Source: UBA1181 sp045601045
GTDB lineage: Bacteria > Bacteroidota > Bacteroidia > Bacteroidales > Paludibacteraceae
Assembly (NCBI GenBank): GCA_045601045.1
Contig: JAZRZA010000062.1
Span: forward strand, 48,326-112,325
DNA length: 64,000 nucleotides
Direction: 5' to 3'
The notes under the pieces were generated by a model, which saw nothing but the letters and a program-made list of their open reading frames with translations, ran no database searches and was not told the origin of the DNA. A program made the translations under genes and the position numbers. Positions within the stretch are counted from its first letter, which is position 1. Each line of letters begins with the position of its first letter. Positions 44,991 through 52,486 of the stretch are shown in pieces.

Positions 44991-46052
44991 ATGAATAAAT
45001 CAATATCAACGACACTTATGGGTCTCTTCTGCTGCCTCGCCAGCTGTACCGCGCAAAACAACGGATTCAAAAGCGTGAATGTAGAGGAGTTCGAAGAGAT
45101 CATCCAAAGAGATGACGTGATTCGCCTTGACGTCCGCACACCTGGGGAATATGCGTCTGGACATATTTCGGACGCGATCAATTTGGATGTCAAATCCTCG
45201 GATTTCGAGAGCAAAGCGAAAGAGACATTATCCAAAGGAAAGACCATTGCCCTCTATTGCAGAAGCGGGAAACGAAGCAAAATGGCCGCCAATATTTTGG
45301 TAAAAAATGGCTTCAAGGTAGTAGAACTCAACACGGGTATGATAGGTTGGAGCAATGCCGGCAAAGCGAGCAGCAAGGAGGAGGTGGACCTCTTCTTCAC
45401 CGCAAAGGGCACCCCAGTTTACACCTATTGCATCAAACATGGTAGCGTAAAGATGAAGATCGGAGAGAAATGGTTGTATGTAGATCCTGTAACAACAGGC
45501 GTTCCACCCACAACAGATTACTCATCCATGCCCAAAGCGGATTATATCCTCATCACCCACGAACATTTCGACCACTTGGATTCAACAGCCATCCAACAGT
45601 TGAGTAAGGAGGGCACTCAACTCATCGTCAATCCCCGCAGCAGCGAACTATTGGGGGGCAAGGGTGAAATCATGAAGAACGGTGACAAAAAGAAGTTGGA
45701 GAAAAATTGGACAATCTCTGCGGTCCCTGCCTACAACACCTCCGCGGAGAAGCAACAATTCCACCCGAAGGGACGTGACAATGGTTATATTTTGACCATC
45801 GAGGGACTCAACATCTACATTGCGGGCGACACCGAAGACATCGAGGAGATGAAGAAAATCAAAGACATCGACGTGGCCTTTTTGCCTTGTAACCTCCCCT
45901 ACACGATGACACCAGAACAATTGGCGAAGGCCGCTAAAATGTTCCAACCGAAGGTTCTCTTCCCTTACCATTACGGACAAACTGAAATCCAACAAGTGGT
46001 GAAACTTTTGGAGGGAAGCGGTATTGAGGTAAGGATTAGACAGTATCAATAA
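44991..46052 (+). CDS. Rhodanese-metallo-beta-lactamase fusion lipoprotein
   Basis: 353 residues. The lipobox is LASC (Cys19). A rhodanese domain (about 25-125) has VIRLDVRTPGEYASGHI and the active Cys90 in ALYCRSGKRSK. A metallo-beta-lactamase domain (about 140-353) has THEHFDH at 188-194 and YIAGDTED, of the UlaG-like type. Persulfide dioxygenases (ETHE1) also join these folds, but there the MBL domain comes first; here the order is reversed and the MBL half is UlaG-like. It probably faces the periplasm. Cotranscribed with the YeiH-type exporter. Confidence 0.85.
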   Translation: MNKSISTTLMGLFCCLASCTAQNNGFKSVNVEEFEEIIQRDDVIRLDVRTPGEYASGHISDAINLDVKSSDFESKAKETLSKGKTIALYCRSGKRSKMAANILVKNGFKVVELNTGMIGWSNAGKASSKEEVDLFFTAKGTPVYTYCIKHGSVKMKIGEKWLYVDPVTTGVPPTTDYSSMPKADYILITHEHFDHLDSTAIQQLSKEGTQLIVNPRSSELLGGKGEIMKNGDKKKLEKNWTISAVPAYNTSAEKQQFHPKGRDNGYILTIEGLNIYIAGDTEDIEEMKKIKDIDVAFLPCNLPYTMTPEQLAKAAKMFQPKVLFPYHYGQTEIQQVVKLLEGSGIEVRIRQYQ

Positions 46053-46062
46053 AGAAAGGGAC

Positions 46063-46097
46063 AAGCGGTGTTATGAGAGCGTAACACCGCTTTTTTT
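46063..46097 (+). terminator. Terminator of the YeiH/rhodanese-MBL operon
   Basis: Stem AAGCGGTGTTA / TAACACCGCTT with loop TGAGAGCG, followed by T residues. Confidence 0.9.
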
Positions 46098-46176
46098 GTC
46101 TTGGGGTGTAGATAATACAGAGACGCAAGAAAACGAGAAAAACATACTGAAGATAAGAAGTTATCAATATATTCAT

Positions 46177-46325
46177 TACATTTGCAATCAAAACGAGGGC
46201 TACTGCACTCAAACAACAAATGCCCTTTTCAATAACAATTTATATTTACAACTATGGCAATACCTATCAAAGCAATCCCAACACTTATCGGAGTCATCAA
46301 TATCAACGGAAGGAATAGCAAGTAA
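46177..46325 (+). pseudogene. Promoter and 23-codon remnant of a small gene
   Basis: A -7 box TACATTTG (46177-46184) is followed by an ATG at 46254 starting MAIPIKAIPTLIGV and a stop at 46325. The first residues resemble, from memory, small Bacteroidales proteins beginning MAIPIKAIPTLTGE that pair with acetyltransferase-like toxins. Here the frame ends after 23 codons, so a 5' remnant is the most likely reading. Confidence 0.3.
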
Positions 46326-46350
46326 ATAAAATGTTTCATACCATTAGAAT

Positions 46351-46539
46351 TTAATAAATGAGGGTTCTTAAAATCACCATTTCTCCGTCCGAACCCGATA
46401 GAACTAGAGACATCTTTCTGTTTATTAAACTATTCAAGTTTCGCAAGCGGTTGGACTGGAAGCCAGTATCTGTGTAACCGATGGCAACGACCTCGGAATC
46501 AAACACATAAACTTCAAATCCACCTAGGGAGCAGTAGCT
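46351..46539 (-). pseudogene. Possible coding remnant (C-terminal fragment) on the minus strand
   Basis: An open stretch of 62 codons without a usable start reads SYCSLGGFEVYVFDSEVVAI, then GYTDTGFQSNRLRNLNSLIN, and ends GEMVILRTLIY. The composition looks like real protein, but upstream is a stop codon and no ATG. On the plus strand a 39-codon ORF (46358-46477) overlaps it. The 46098-46747 stretch has no intact gene; it looks eroded. Confidence 0.3.
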
Positions 46540-46600
46540 CTACACAAGTCCTGACTTCTCAAGGTAGTGGTCTCCAGCCTCTTTCACCCGAGGCGACATT

Positions 46601-46637
46601 TAACCGGTAGCATCTCCTCCGTCGATGCAACCGGTTA
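46601..46637. repeat. Hairpin in the eroded spacer
   Basis: TAACCGGT (46601-46608) pairs with ACCGGTTA (46630-46637), and inside CATC pairs with GATG. The 2-base mismatch and 9-base loop make a stable stem-loop without a T run, so it is not a terminator. Confidence 0.4.
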
Positions 46638-46747
46638 CTAAAATATTGCCTTCCAAGCAAAGGGAGACATGCGAGAGTTAAACTATATAATACTAAGATC
46701 GCTTTACCATAGACCTCAAACGATCTACCATATTATCGGGTAATACG

Positions 46748-47113
46748 TCATACAAAAACCGAACTATTGCTTCTATCTTGAGATTGAAGATAAGATGCAA
46801 CTGCAGACATTTCAGCAGACATGGGCTCACCCAAAGAGGTATATTGCTTTCTCAATTCAAAAAACTGACTCTTCGCATCATTAAAAGGAATCCTTTGAGA
46901 CTTTACATCGTCAGACAACTGTCGAGCTTTTTTTCCCAATTCTGCAGTAGCATTTTGTACCTCGGCAGAACTATTCTTTATCGCATTCAAAATACCAACC
47001 ATACGACATACCCCTTTATCTATCGATGACAAATGTTGCCATAACGCAACGCAAAAAGCGAAACAAAAAACAACCCAACAAACACCAACAATAATAACTA
47101 TTTTCTCATCCAT
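46748..47113 (-). CDS. Small membrane-anchored coiled-coil protein
   Basis: A 121-residue protein of no recognised family. A single N-terminal membrane helix (IVIIVGVCWVVFCFAFCVAL) is followed by a helical, likely coiled-coil region (NAIKNSSAEVQNATAELGKK) and a Ser/Gln-rich end. It lies 38 bases downstream of the zinc-ribbon gene and is probably part of the same transcript. Confidence 0.55.
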   Translation of the reverse strand: MDEKIVIIVGVCWVVFCFAFCVALWQHLSSIDKGVCRMVGILNAIKNSSAEVQNATAELGKKARQLSDDVKSQRIPFNDAKSQFFELRKQYTSLGEPMSAEMSAVASYLQSQDRSNSSVFV

Positions 47114-47151
47114 AATACCAAAATTTAAAAGTTATAAAATCTCATCTACTA

Positions 47152-48006
47152 TTAATATCTACTAATCTCCTCATAAATAGTATTGGGATCATTGACATCA
47201 ATGATGCATCCAGGACCATACTGTCCATTATACAAATCCCTAACTGAGGCCACAACCAATCTCATACTAGCGTTATTAAAGGGAGAATAACCGATTACAG
47301 TGGCTGTCGTTTCATCAAAATCCTCAACCTGCAAAGCACCTGTCAAGCATTGACCATTCGCATATAAATAACCAGATTCAACAGATAATGTCATATCTCC
47401 AGAACGGAAACGATGGCTAGACATATAATTAATCACATCCATTGATGAATGAAAGGTCTCCACCTGTTTAGAACTTGTCTCAGCTTGCGTATATGCAGAC
47501 GGATTACTTCTGTCGCTAGATACACCCACTCCACTATTTGATTGAGAATTCGTGCAAGATATCATATGTCCTAAAAAGATCATAACCGCACAAATGACAA
47601 GCGTAACAATCAATCTATTACCATCCTTTTTTTGCGAGGCAATTATTTCATCTTTATAACAATCTTTCTTTGAGCAAGTCGCTGACAAACTTCCTGTTGT
47701 CCGATTAAAGGAAAGAATAACAACCTCAGTTTCCCCAGGAGTCACGAAGCATTGTGCGGATCGAAAACTTGCCTTAAACACTAAAAGGCAAGGTTCATCA
47801 ACCTCAATTTCTATTTGTGCACCATGACCCACATTCGCAATTTTCTCGCTTCCCTTATAAATATCAACACTTGGATTCAAGGCAAAAGATTCTTGGTATC
47901 CAACTATTAGAATTTTATTATTGTTTATGACATACCCACAATGAGGGCATACATTCGCAGAAGAAGACACTTCTCGATTACACTCAGGACAAGTAATTAA
48001 TGCCAT
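47152..48006 (-). CDS. Zinc-ribbon membrane protein
   Basis: 284 residues. The first 26 residues are a zinc ribbon: CPECNREVSSSANVCPHCG, two CxxC knuckles. A beta-rich cytoplasmic domain (about 30-105) is followed by one membrane helix (LIVTLVICAVMIFLGHMI) and a Ser/Thr-rich stretch. A C-terminal domain (about 185-284) contains SMDVINYMSSHRFRSGDMTLS. Function unknown. Its N-terminus is nearly identical to that of the next upstream gene, showing local duplication. Confidence 0.65.
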   Translation of the reverse strand: MALITCPECNREVSSSANVCPHCGYVINNNKILIVGYQESFALNPSVDIYKGSEKIANVGHGAQIEIEVDEPCLLVFKASFRSAQCFVTPGETEVVILSFNRTTGSLSATCSKKDCYKDEIIASQKKDGNRLIVTLVICAVMIFLGHMISCTNSQSNSGVGVSSDRSNPSAYTQAETSSKQVETFHSSMDVINYMSSHRFRSGDMTLSVESGYLYANGQCLTGALQVEDFDETTATVIGYSPFNNASMRLVVASVRDLYNGQYGPGCIIDVNDPNTIYEEISRY

Positions 48007-48091
48007 ACGTTTACATATTTATGTTACTACTGAATAAATTTCAACTTAATACAACTGTATTAGAACTCTTATAGAACAACAAATTATGTGA

Positions 48092-48397
48092 TTAGAAGTC
48101 AATCAATAAATTCAAGACTAATGACACACAGAATCCTACTAGTCCCCATAGGCCATAAGATTTTGCACAATTAGGTTGTGTATCCTTCTTTACCAAATAC
48201 ATAACCAATCCTACTATTGGAATCAAAAAGCACAACCCATTCATCAAACAACCGGGATTATCATCGACACCAAGATTAAAGTTTGATGAATTCAAAGTAT
48301 TAACGGAAGCACTATTGATTTTGTACCCACAATGAGGACATGTGTTGGCAGAAGACGAAACTTCTTGATTACACTCAGGACAAGTAACTAAAGCCAT
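48092..48397 (-). CDS. Zinc-ribbon protein with two membrane helices
   Basis: A 101-residue protein. It starts with a zinc ribbon (CPECNQEVSSSANTCPHCG) that matches that of the 47152-48006 gene in 16 of 19 positions. Then come a linker and two hydrophobic segments (LMNGLCFLIPIVGLVMYLV and YGLWGLVGFCVSLVLNLLI). Small proteins of this build are common in Bacteroidales and often sit near the membrane; no function is known. Confidence 0.65.
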   Translation of the reverse strand: MALVTCPECNQEVSSSANTCPHCGYKINSASVNTLNSSNFNLGVDDNPGCLMNGLCFLIPIVGLVMYLVKKDTQPNCAKSYGLWGLVGFCVSLVLNLLIDF

Positions 48398-48706
48398 ACT
48401 TTTTCACGTATTTAATCTCCCCAAGCCTCCCAACAGGAACATACCATAAAAAACGAAAAGGACGTGAGACTTGTTCCGCCTTACGTCCATAACCTTAAAG
48501 GTATCGCCAAACACCCCACTACAAATGAACATAGAATAGAACACCCCACGTCCATCTTGAATATGGTTAGGTTTGGCACCTAATTGCATATACAAAAACA
48601 GACTGGGCATTCTTCTACACTCGTCCTTGTAGTAAAATTTGGCGAATTTTATAAGGTTAGGACTTCATGCAAAAAATGCCTTCTCGGCCTCTGGATTTCT
48701 CCCCAG
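48398..48706 (-). promoter_or_regulatory. Long leader (about 310 bases) of the zinc-ribbon operon
   Basis: From the predicted start near 48706 to the ATG at 48397 the transcript is about 310 bases. It contains several inverted repeats: CTCTGG/CCAGAG near its 5' end, ACCTT/AAGGT, and GGACGT/ACGTCC near 48470-48495. A 68-codon frame (48404-48610, MPSLFLYMQLG...) fills the second half. I recall similar short ORFs in Bacteroides spacers, but whether it is translated or marks a conserved RNA cannot be told. Confidence 0.35.
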
Positions 48707-48712
48707 AGAAAG

Positions 48713-48744
48713 CAAAAGTATAGAATGTTTGTGGAATTAACAAA
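48713..48744 (-). promoter_or_regulatory. Promoter of the zinc-ribbon operon
   Basis: On the minus strand TTTG (48741-48744), a 20-base spacer and TACTTTTG (48713-48720) match the consensus fully. It is the strongest promoter found by eye in this region. Confidence 0.65.
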
Positions 48745-48806
48745 TTTTTAGATAGATATTTTTCGGCAAACAAACTTCAAGTCAACTCAGATATTTCTTT
48801 CAGGCA

Positions 48807-49202
48807 TCACTCACATTGATTCAAACAGGTTATCAACTCTTTTATAGCAGCTTGCAAAGGCAACAACTCTTCATTAACCACTTGCCAAATCATCTCCACA
48901 TCTATATCAAAATAACCATGGGCAATATGGTCTCGCATTCCCTTTATTTGCTTCCATGGAATTTCAGGCTTCAACAAAAACAGTTCTCCATTCGTCAGTT
49001 TATCTATTTTCTTCACCGCCTCACCTATAGATTCCAACATCATGCTTGTGGCAGCCAGATTTCTGCTTCCATCCAGAGATGAGAGGTAATCATCCACATT
49101 TCGAACATCTTTGTTCCAAACCTGAATTTCATTAATGGCGGCATCTATTTGACTCAGCATACCAACCACCACCTCACGCACACTCGAAGACATTGATTCC
49201 AT
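48807..49202 (-). CDS. hepT: HepT-like ribonuclease toxin
   Basis: A 131-residue HEPN protein. The HepT RNase motif R-x4-H-x-Y is at residues 90-97 (RDHIAHGYF). Helices fill the rest. In the MntA-HepT (type VII) toxin-antitoxin system HepT cuts RNA and is silenced when MntA adds AMP groups to the motif tyrosine. The gene overlaps mntA by 29 bases at its start; a later ATG at 49193 still overlaps. Confidence 0.87.
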   Translation of the reverse strand: MESMSSSVREVVVGMLSQIDAAINEIQVWNKDVRNVDDYLSSLDGSRNLAATSMMLESIGEAVKKIDKLTNGELFLLKPEIPWKQIKGMRDHIAHGYFDIDVEMIWQVVNEELLPLQAAIKELITCLNQCE

Positions 49203-49476
49203 CCCGTTGTATTTCTTTTAACAATAATGCGTTTATACCTTTGTGATTACGAATAACATCAACCTTCGTTCCTACTAAGTTCTCGATGTATTGTTTTAAT
49301 GCCAATACCAAAAACATCTTAGCTGGCATATCAACAAAGAGATCCATATCGCTTTCTGAAGTTTGTTGATCTCTTGCAAACGATCCAAAAAGCACCAACT
49401 TATCCACACCGAAATCTCGTCGGAGAATATCTTGGTTACTTCTCAAAGTTAATATGGCCTCATTTTTAGTTAACAT
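49174..49476 (-). CDS. mntA: MntA-like minimal nucleotidyltransferase antitoxin
   Basis: A 100-residue minimal nucleotidyltransferase. The motif GSFARDQQTSESDMD begins at Gly31, with the metal-binding Asp43 and Asp45. It is the antitoxin partner of HepT and probably AMPylates it. The order (antitoxin first, overlapping toxin) is typical. Confidence 0.88.
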   Translation of the reverse strand: MLTKNEAILTLRSNQDILRRDFGVDKLVLFGSFARDQQTSESDMDLFVDMPAKMFLVLALKQYIENLVGTKVDVIRNHKGINALLLKEIQRDGINVFECA

Positions 49477-49584
49477 AAAGAATACATTTTTGCAAACTTA
49501 ATAAATAGAAAGCAGAATCACAAACGAATATTCCGCTCCTTAGATTTTACTTACGAACTTCTCACAACCCCATCTAAACAACAA

Positions 49585-49624
49585 CAATCCGCCCCGTCCA
49601 ACCAATGTTAAACGAGGCGGATTG
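49585..49624 (-). terminator. Terminator after the dcu pseudogene
   Basis: CAATCCGCC / GGCGGATTG stem with inner CGT/ACG, followed on the minus strand by TTGTTGTTT. Confidence 0.55.
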
Positions 49625-49644
49625 TATACGATATGAATCGTCTA

Positions 49645-49933
49645 TCAATATAATATCGAAGTCAAACAGTACCCTACAATCGTAGAAACCTTCACGCAAA
49701 TCAATCCTGGAATCATGAAGGAGTGATTCAACAAATACTTACCAATCACCGTTGTTCCCGAACGGTCGAATCACATCAGTGGGAGGATTACCAGGTTTCA
49801 AATGAAATCCCAAAACCAAAATGGCCAAGCCAATACCGGAGATGGTTCCCAAAGCCAAAGATCCGTATCGAGAACCCACATAGAGCGCCAATAGCACTAC
49901 CATGAGTTCGATAATCATCAATAACATATCCAT
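49645..49933 (-). pseudogene. Internally deleted C4-dicarboxylate transporter (dcuA/dcuB)
   Basis: The N-terminal 54 residues (starting MDMLLMIIELMVVLLALY, with GSRYGSLALGTISGIG and KPGNPPTDVI) match anaerobic C4-dicarboxylate transporters. Right after, in another frame, comes the family's C-terminal end: SGTTVIGKYLLNHSFMIPG and a stop at 49645. So roughly 380 residues of a 430-450-residue protein are missing, and the join at about 49765-49775 shifts the frame. The start is kept, but the product cannot transport. Confidence 0.85.
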
Positions 49934-50007
49934 AAAATTAGTATTAGATTTACAAAGTGAAATTAGAATAAAATCCTATCACGGCCAAATTTCACATGAT
50001 AAAATCG

Positions 50008-50015
50008 TATATTTG
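50008..50015 (+). promoter_or_regulatory. -7 box of the flavodoxin-like lipoprotein gene
   Basis: TATATTTG at 50008-50015 matches TAnnTTTG, 29 bases before the ATG at 50044. Confidence 0.4.
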
Positions 50016-50043
50016 CATCAAACAATCAAATACCAACAATTCA

Positions 50044-50877
50044 ATGAAAAAGATATTCACAATCGCACTTGCCTCCCTAGGTTTGGCGGCATGCACAACA
50101 CCCGCTCAAAAGAGCGCGGAAGAGGCTCATAGTCCTAAGACATTAGTGGTTTACTATTCCCAAACTGGCGCTACCAAGAAGGTGGCCGAGGAGATCAAGC
50201 AACAACTCAACGCGGACATTGCGGAGATCGTGGCTGAGAACCCTTACGACGGTAATTTCATGGAGACCATCGAGCGTTGCAAGAAGGAGATGGAGGCAGG
50301 AGAAATTCCTACCGTTAAGCCGTTGAATGTAGACATCAAAGATTACGACCAAATCTTCTTGGGCTTCCCTGTTTGGTTCGGCACCTATGCGCCACCAGTA
50401 GCAGGATTCATCCAGGACTCATCCTTGTCAGGCAAGAAAATCATCACCTTCTGCACCTATGGCAGTGGCGGCCTTCAATCCAGCATGGATAGTTTGAAAA
50501 AGGCTTTGCCCAACTGCGAAATCGTAGAGGGTTACGGTGTACGCAACGCGCGCTTGGATAAAGCCGCCGAGGAACTCAACCGCTTCTTGATCGAATGGGG
50601 CTACAAAGAGGGTGAAATAGAGGCATTGCCAGCCTTTATGGAGCACCACCCTGTCACTCCAGAGGAGGGACGAATCTTCAACGAGGCTTGCGGCAATTAC
50701 CAATTTCCACTCGGCACCCCTGTGGATGTGGCCGTTCGCGAGACCGCGCAAAGCACCGATTACGAGTTCACCGCAAAGAGCCAAAACGCACAAGGCGCAG
50801 AGACGCTTGCGACCATCTATGTCACAGTAGCGAAAGAGGGTGACTCTACCCCAGTTTTCACACAAGTCATCCGCTAA
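50044..50877 (+). CDS. Flavodoxin-like lipoprotein
   Basis: 277 residues from the ATG at 50044, which begins a lipoprotein signal (MKKIFTIALASLGLAAC). The flavodoxin-type domain follows with the FMN phosphate loop TLVVYYSQTGATKKVA, then FLGFPVWFGTYAPPVAGF and ITFCTYGSGGLQS. A C-terminal extra domain (about 190-277) is unknown. Exported flavodoxins are not rare in Bacteroidales, where they may serve anaerobic redox steps outside the cytoplasm. Upstream of the carbonic anhydrase gene by 41 bases. Confidence 0.8.
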   Translation: MKKIFTIALASLGLAACTTPAQKSAEEAHSPKTLVVYYSQTGATKKVAEEIKQQLNADIAEIVAENPYDGNFMETIERCKKEMEAGEIPTVKPLNVDIKDYDQIFLGFPVWFGTYAPPVAGFIQDSSLSGKKIITFCTYGSGGLQSSMDSLKKALPNCEIVEGYGVRNARLDKAAEELNRFLIEWGYKEGEIEALPAFMEHHPVTPEEGRIFNEACGNYQFPLGTPVDVAVRETAQSTDYEFTAKSQNAQGAETLATIYVTVAKEGDSTPVFTQVIR

Positions 50878-50918
50878 ACGATCACGAACATACAAGTAGG
50901 CGAAAAAACAGGAAGAGT

Positions 50919-51461
50919 ATGATTGAACAAATGATGGAATTCAATAAGCGTTTCGTGGAAACGAAGGCTTATGAGCAATACAAAACCAGTAAATTTCCAG
51001 ACAAGAAGATTGCCATCGTCACCTGCATGGATACCCGTTTGGTGGAGCTGCTACCGGCCGCTCTCGGCATCAAGAACGGGGATGTGAAAATCATCAAAAA
51101 CGCCGGTGCCACCATCACCAACCCATTCGACTCCACTGTACGCTCCCTCCTCGTGGCGATCTACGAATTAGGCGTCAACGAGATCATGATCATCGGCCAT
51201 ACAGGCTGTGGCGTACAAGGAATGGATAGCCAAGAGATGCTTCATCTGATGCACGAACGAGGCGTTGACGAGGAACATATCTCCTTGATGAAACATTGCG
51301 GCATCGACTTGGACTCATGGTTACACGGATTCGACGACACCGATGCCGCCATCTTAGAGACGGTAGACCTTGTGAGAAACCATCCATTGGTACCGAAAGA
51401 CATTGTCGTGAAAGGCTACATCATGGATAGCGAAACAGGTGCATTGAGAGCTATTGAATAA
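50919..51461 (+). CDS. Beta-class carbonic anhydrase
   Basis: A 180-residue enzyme for CO2 hydration. Zinc ligands Cys and Asp of the CMDTR motif, and His-x-x-Cys in IIGHTGCGV are present. Length and the ending VKGYIMDSETGALR fit the short plant-like beta clade. It has no signal peptide and is cytoplasmic. It may supply bicarbonate to carboxylases used in succinate formation. Confidence 0.92.
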   Translation: MIEQMMEFNKRFVETKAYEQYKTSKFPDKKIAIVTCMDTRLVELLPAALGIKNGDVKIIKNAGATITNPFDSTVRSLLVAIYELGVNEIMIIGHTGCGVQGMDSQEMLHLMHERGVDEEHISLMKHCGIDLDSWLHGFDDTDAAILETVDLVRNHPLVPKDIVVKGYIMDSETGALRAIE

Positions 51462-51499
51462 AAGCGATTCGCTATTGAGCGAAACAGAACCCGCAAACA

Positions 51500-52015
51500 A
51501 TGAATCAAGAAACAGAAAATGCAGTCTATGCGCTGCTCGACCAACTGAGTATTCCCTACGAGGTGGCGCCTCACGAGGAGGCGCACACCATGGAGATTTG
51601 CCAAGGCATCGAAAAGGAGTTAGGCGCTCCGATTTGCAAGAATCTATTTCTTTGCAACCGCCAGCAAACAGATTTTTATCTCCTGCTCATACCAGGAGAC
51701 AAAATATTCAAGACCAAGTACCTCTCCTCTCAGTTAGGATGTGCCCGACTATCTTTTGCCGGCGAAGAGTTTATGCGTAGCCTACTGCACATTCTTCCCG
51801 GATCGGTCTCCCCTATGGGTTTGATGAACGACACGGAAAACAAGGTGCGCCTCATCATCGACAAAGATTTGCTTCAAGAGGCCTTTATCGGTTGCCACCC
51901 ATGCCGCAACACCGCCACATTAAAATTGACGACAAGTGATCTTTTGGAGAAATTCCTCCCTGCCGTTCACCACGATTTCACGTTAGTGGAACTTCCTAAC
52001 GAGGCAATAGAATAG
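51500..52015 (+). CDS. YbaK/ProX-type aminoacyl-tRNA deacylase
   Basis: A 171-residue editing domain of the YbaK/PrdX family that hydrolyses mischarged tRNA. HTMEICQGIEKELGAPICKNLFLCN, KTKYLSSQLGCARLSFA, GSVSPMGLMND and GCHPCRNTATLKL are family stretches. It most resembles the PrdX (ProX) subgroup, acting on Ala-tRNAPro or close analogs. Stands 38 bases after the carbonic anhydrase gene. Confidence 0.87.
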   Translation: MNQETENAVYALLDQLSIPYEVAPHEEAHTMEICQGIEKELGAPICKNLFLCNRQQTDFYLLLIPGDKIFKTKYLSSQLGCARLSFAGEEFMRSLLHILPGSVSPMGLMNDTENKVRLIIDKDLLQEAFIGCHPCRNTATLKLTTSDLLEKFLPAVHHDFTLVELPNEAIE

Positions 52016-52121
52016 AGGTTGGCGGCCAATTCTTAATCTGTGAATTTAATTTTTTGACAAATCACATTCATTTCAGTGAAATTCAATGCGAATTGTATCA
52101 TATTCAACAAAAAAAATTCAC

Positions 52122-52129
52122 TAATTTTG
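52122..52129 (+). promoter_or_regulatory. -7 box of the chorismate mutase/aldolase operon
   Basis: TAATTTTG at 52122-52129 matches TAnnTTTG, 36 bases before the ATG at 52166. No clear -33. Confidence 0.4.
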
Positions 52130-52165
52130 CATTCATTTTGTAATAACTAAAAAATTACGGCTAAG

Positions 52166-52474
52166 ATGCTAAACGTCACCAACAAAAAACCATCTGAATG
52201 TACCAACATCACAGATGTGCGTAATGAGATCGATAACATCGACAAGGTAATTGTGACATTACTCAGTGAGCGTTTTCAATATGTGAAAGAGGTGGTCAAA
52301 TACAAAGAGAACACACCAGATAGTATTGTCGCTTCCGACCGACGCAATGTCGTGCTTCAACAAAGAAGACAATGGGCGGAGGAGCAAGGATTGGATCCGA
52401 ATGTGATCGAGGAGATCTACACCAGACTGATCCAATATTTCATCAGCGAGGAAATGAAAATCAAAAATTTATAA
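52166..52474 (+). CDS. Chorismate mutase type II (AroQ/PchB-like)
   Basis: A 102-residue all-helical AroQ-type domain. DVRNEIDNIDKVIVTLLSER is the N-terminal helix with its active-site Arg/Asp/Glu, YVKEVVKYK holds the second basic site, and VIEEIYTRLIQYFISEEM is the last helix. It may be a chorismate mutase or an isochorismate pyruvate lyase; the sequence alone does not separate these. The aldolase gene follows 12 bases later. Confidence 0.82.
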   Translation: MLNVTNKKPSECTNITDVRNEIDNIDKVIVTLLSERFQYVKEVVKYKENTPDSIVASDRRNVVLQQRRQWAEEQGLDPNVIEEIYTRLIQYFISEEMKIKNL

Positions 52475-52486
52475 TATACCCAAACA

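Noticed and set aside
46096..46329. 77-codon plus-strand frame after the rhodanese-MBL terminator
   Set aside because: Begins inside the terminator and crosses the predicted promoter; no homology seen. The 23-codon frame from 46254 fits better.
46601..46637. Hairpin as an integron attC site or terminator
   Set aside because: No integrase, no R-box core and no T run, so neither label is supported.
48404..48610. 68-codon frame in the zinc-ribbon leader as a confirmed gene
   Set aside because: No start signal and strongly hydrophobic/aromatic composition; may be a conserved RNA region. Kept only as a note in the leader entry.
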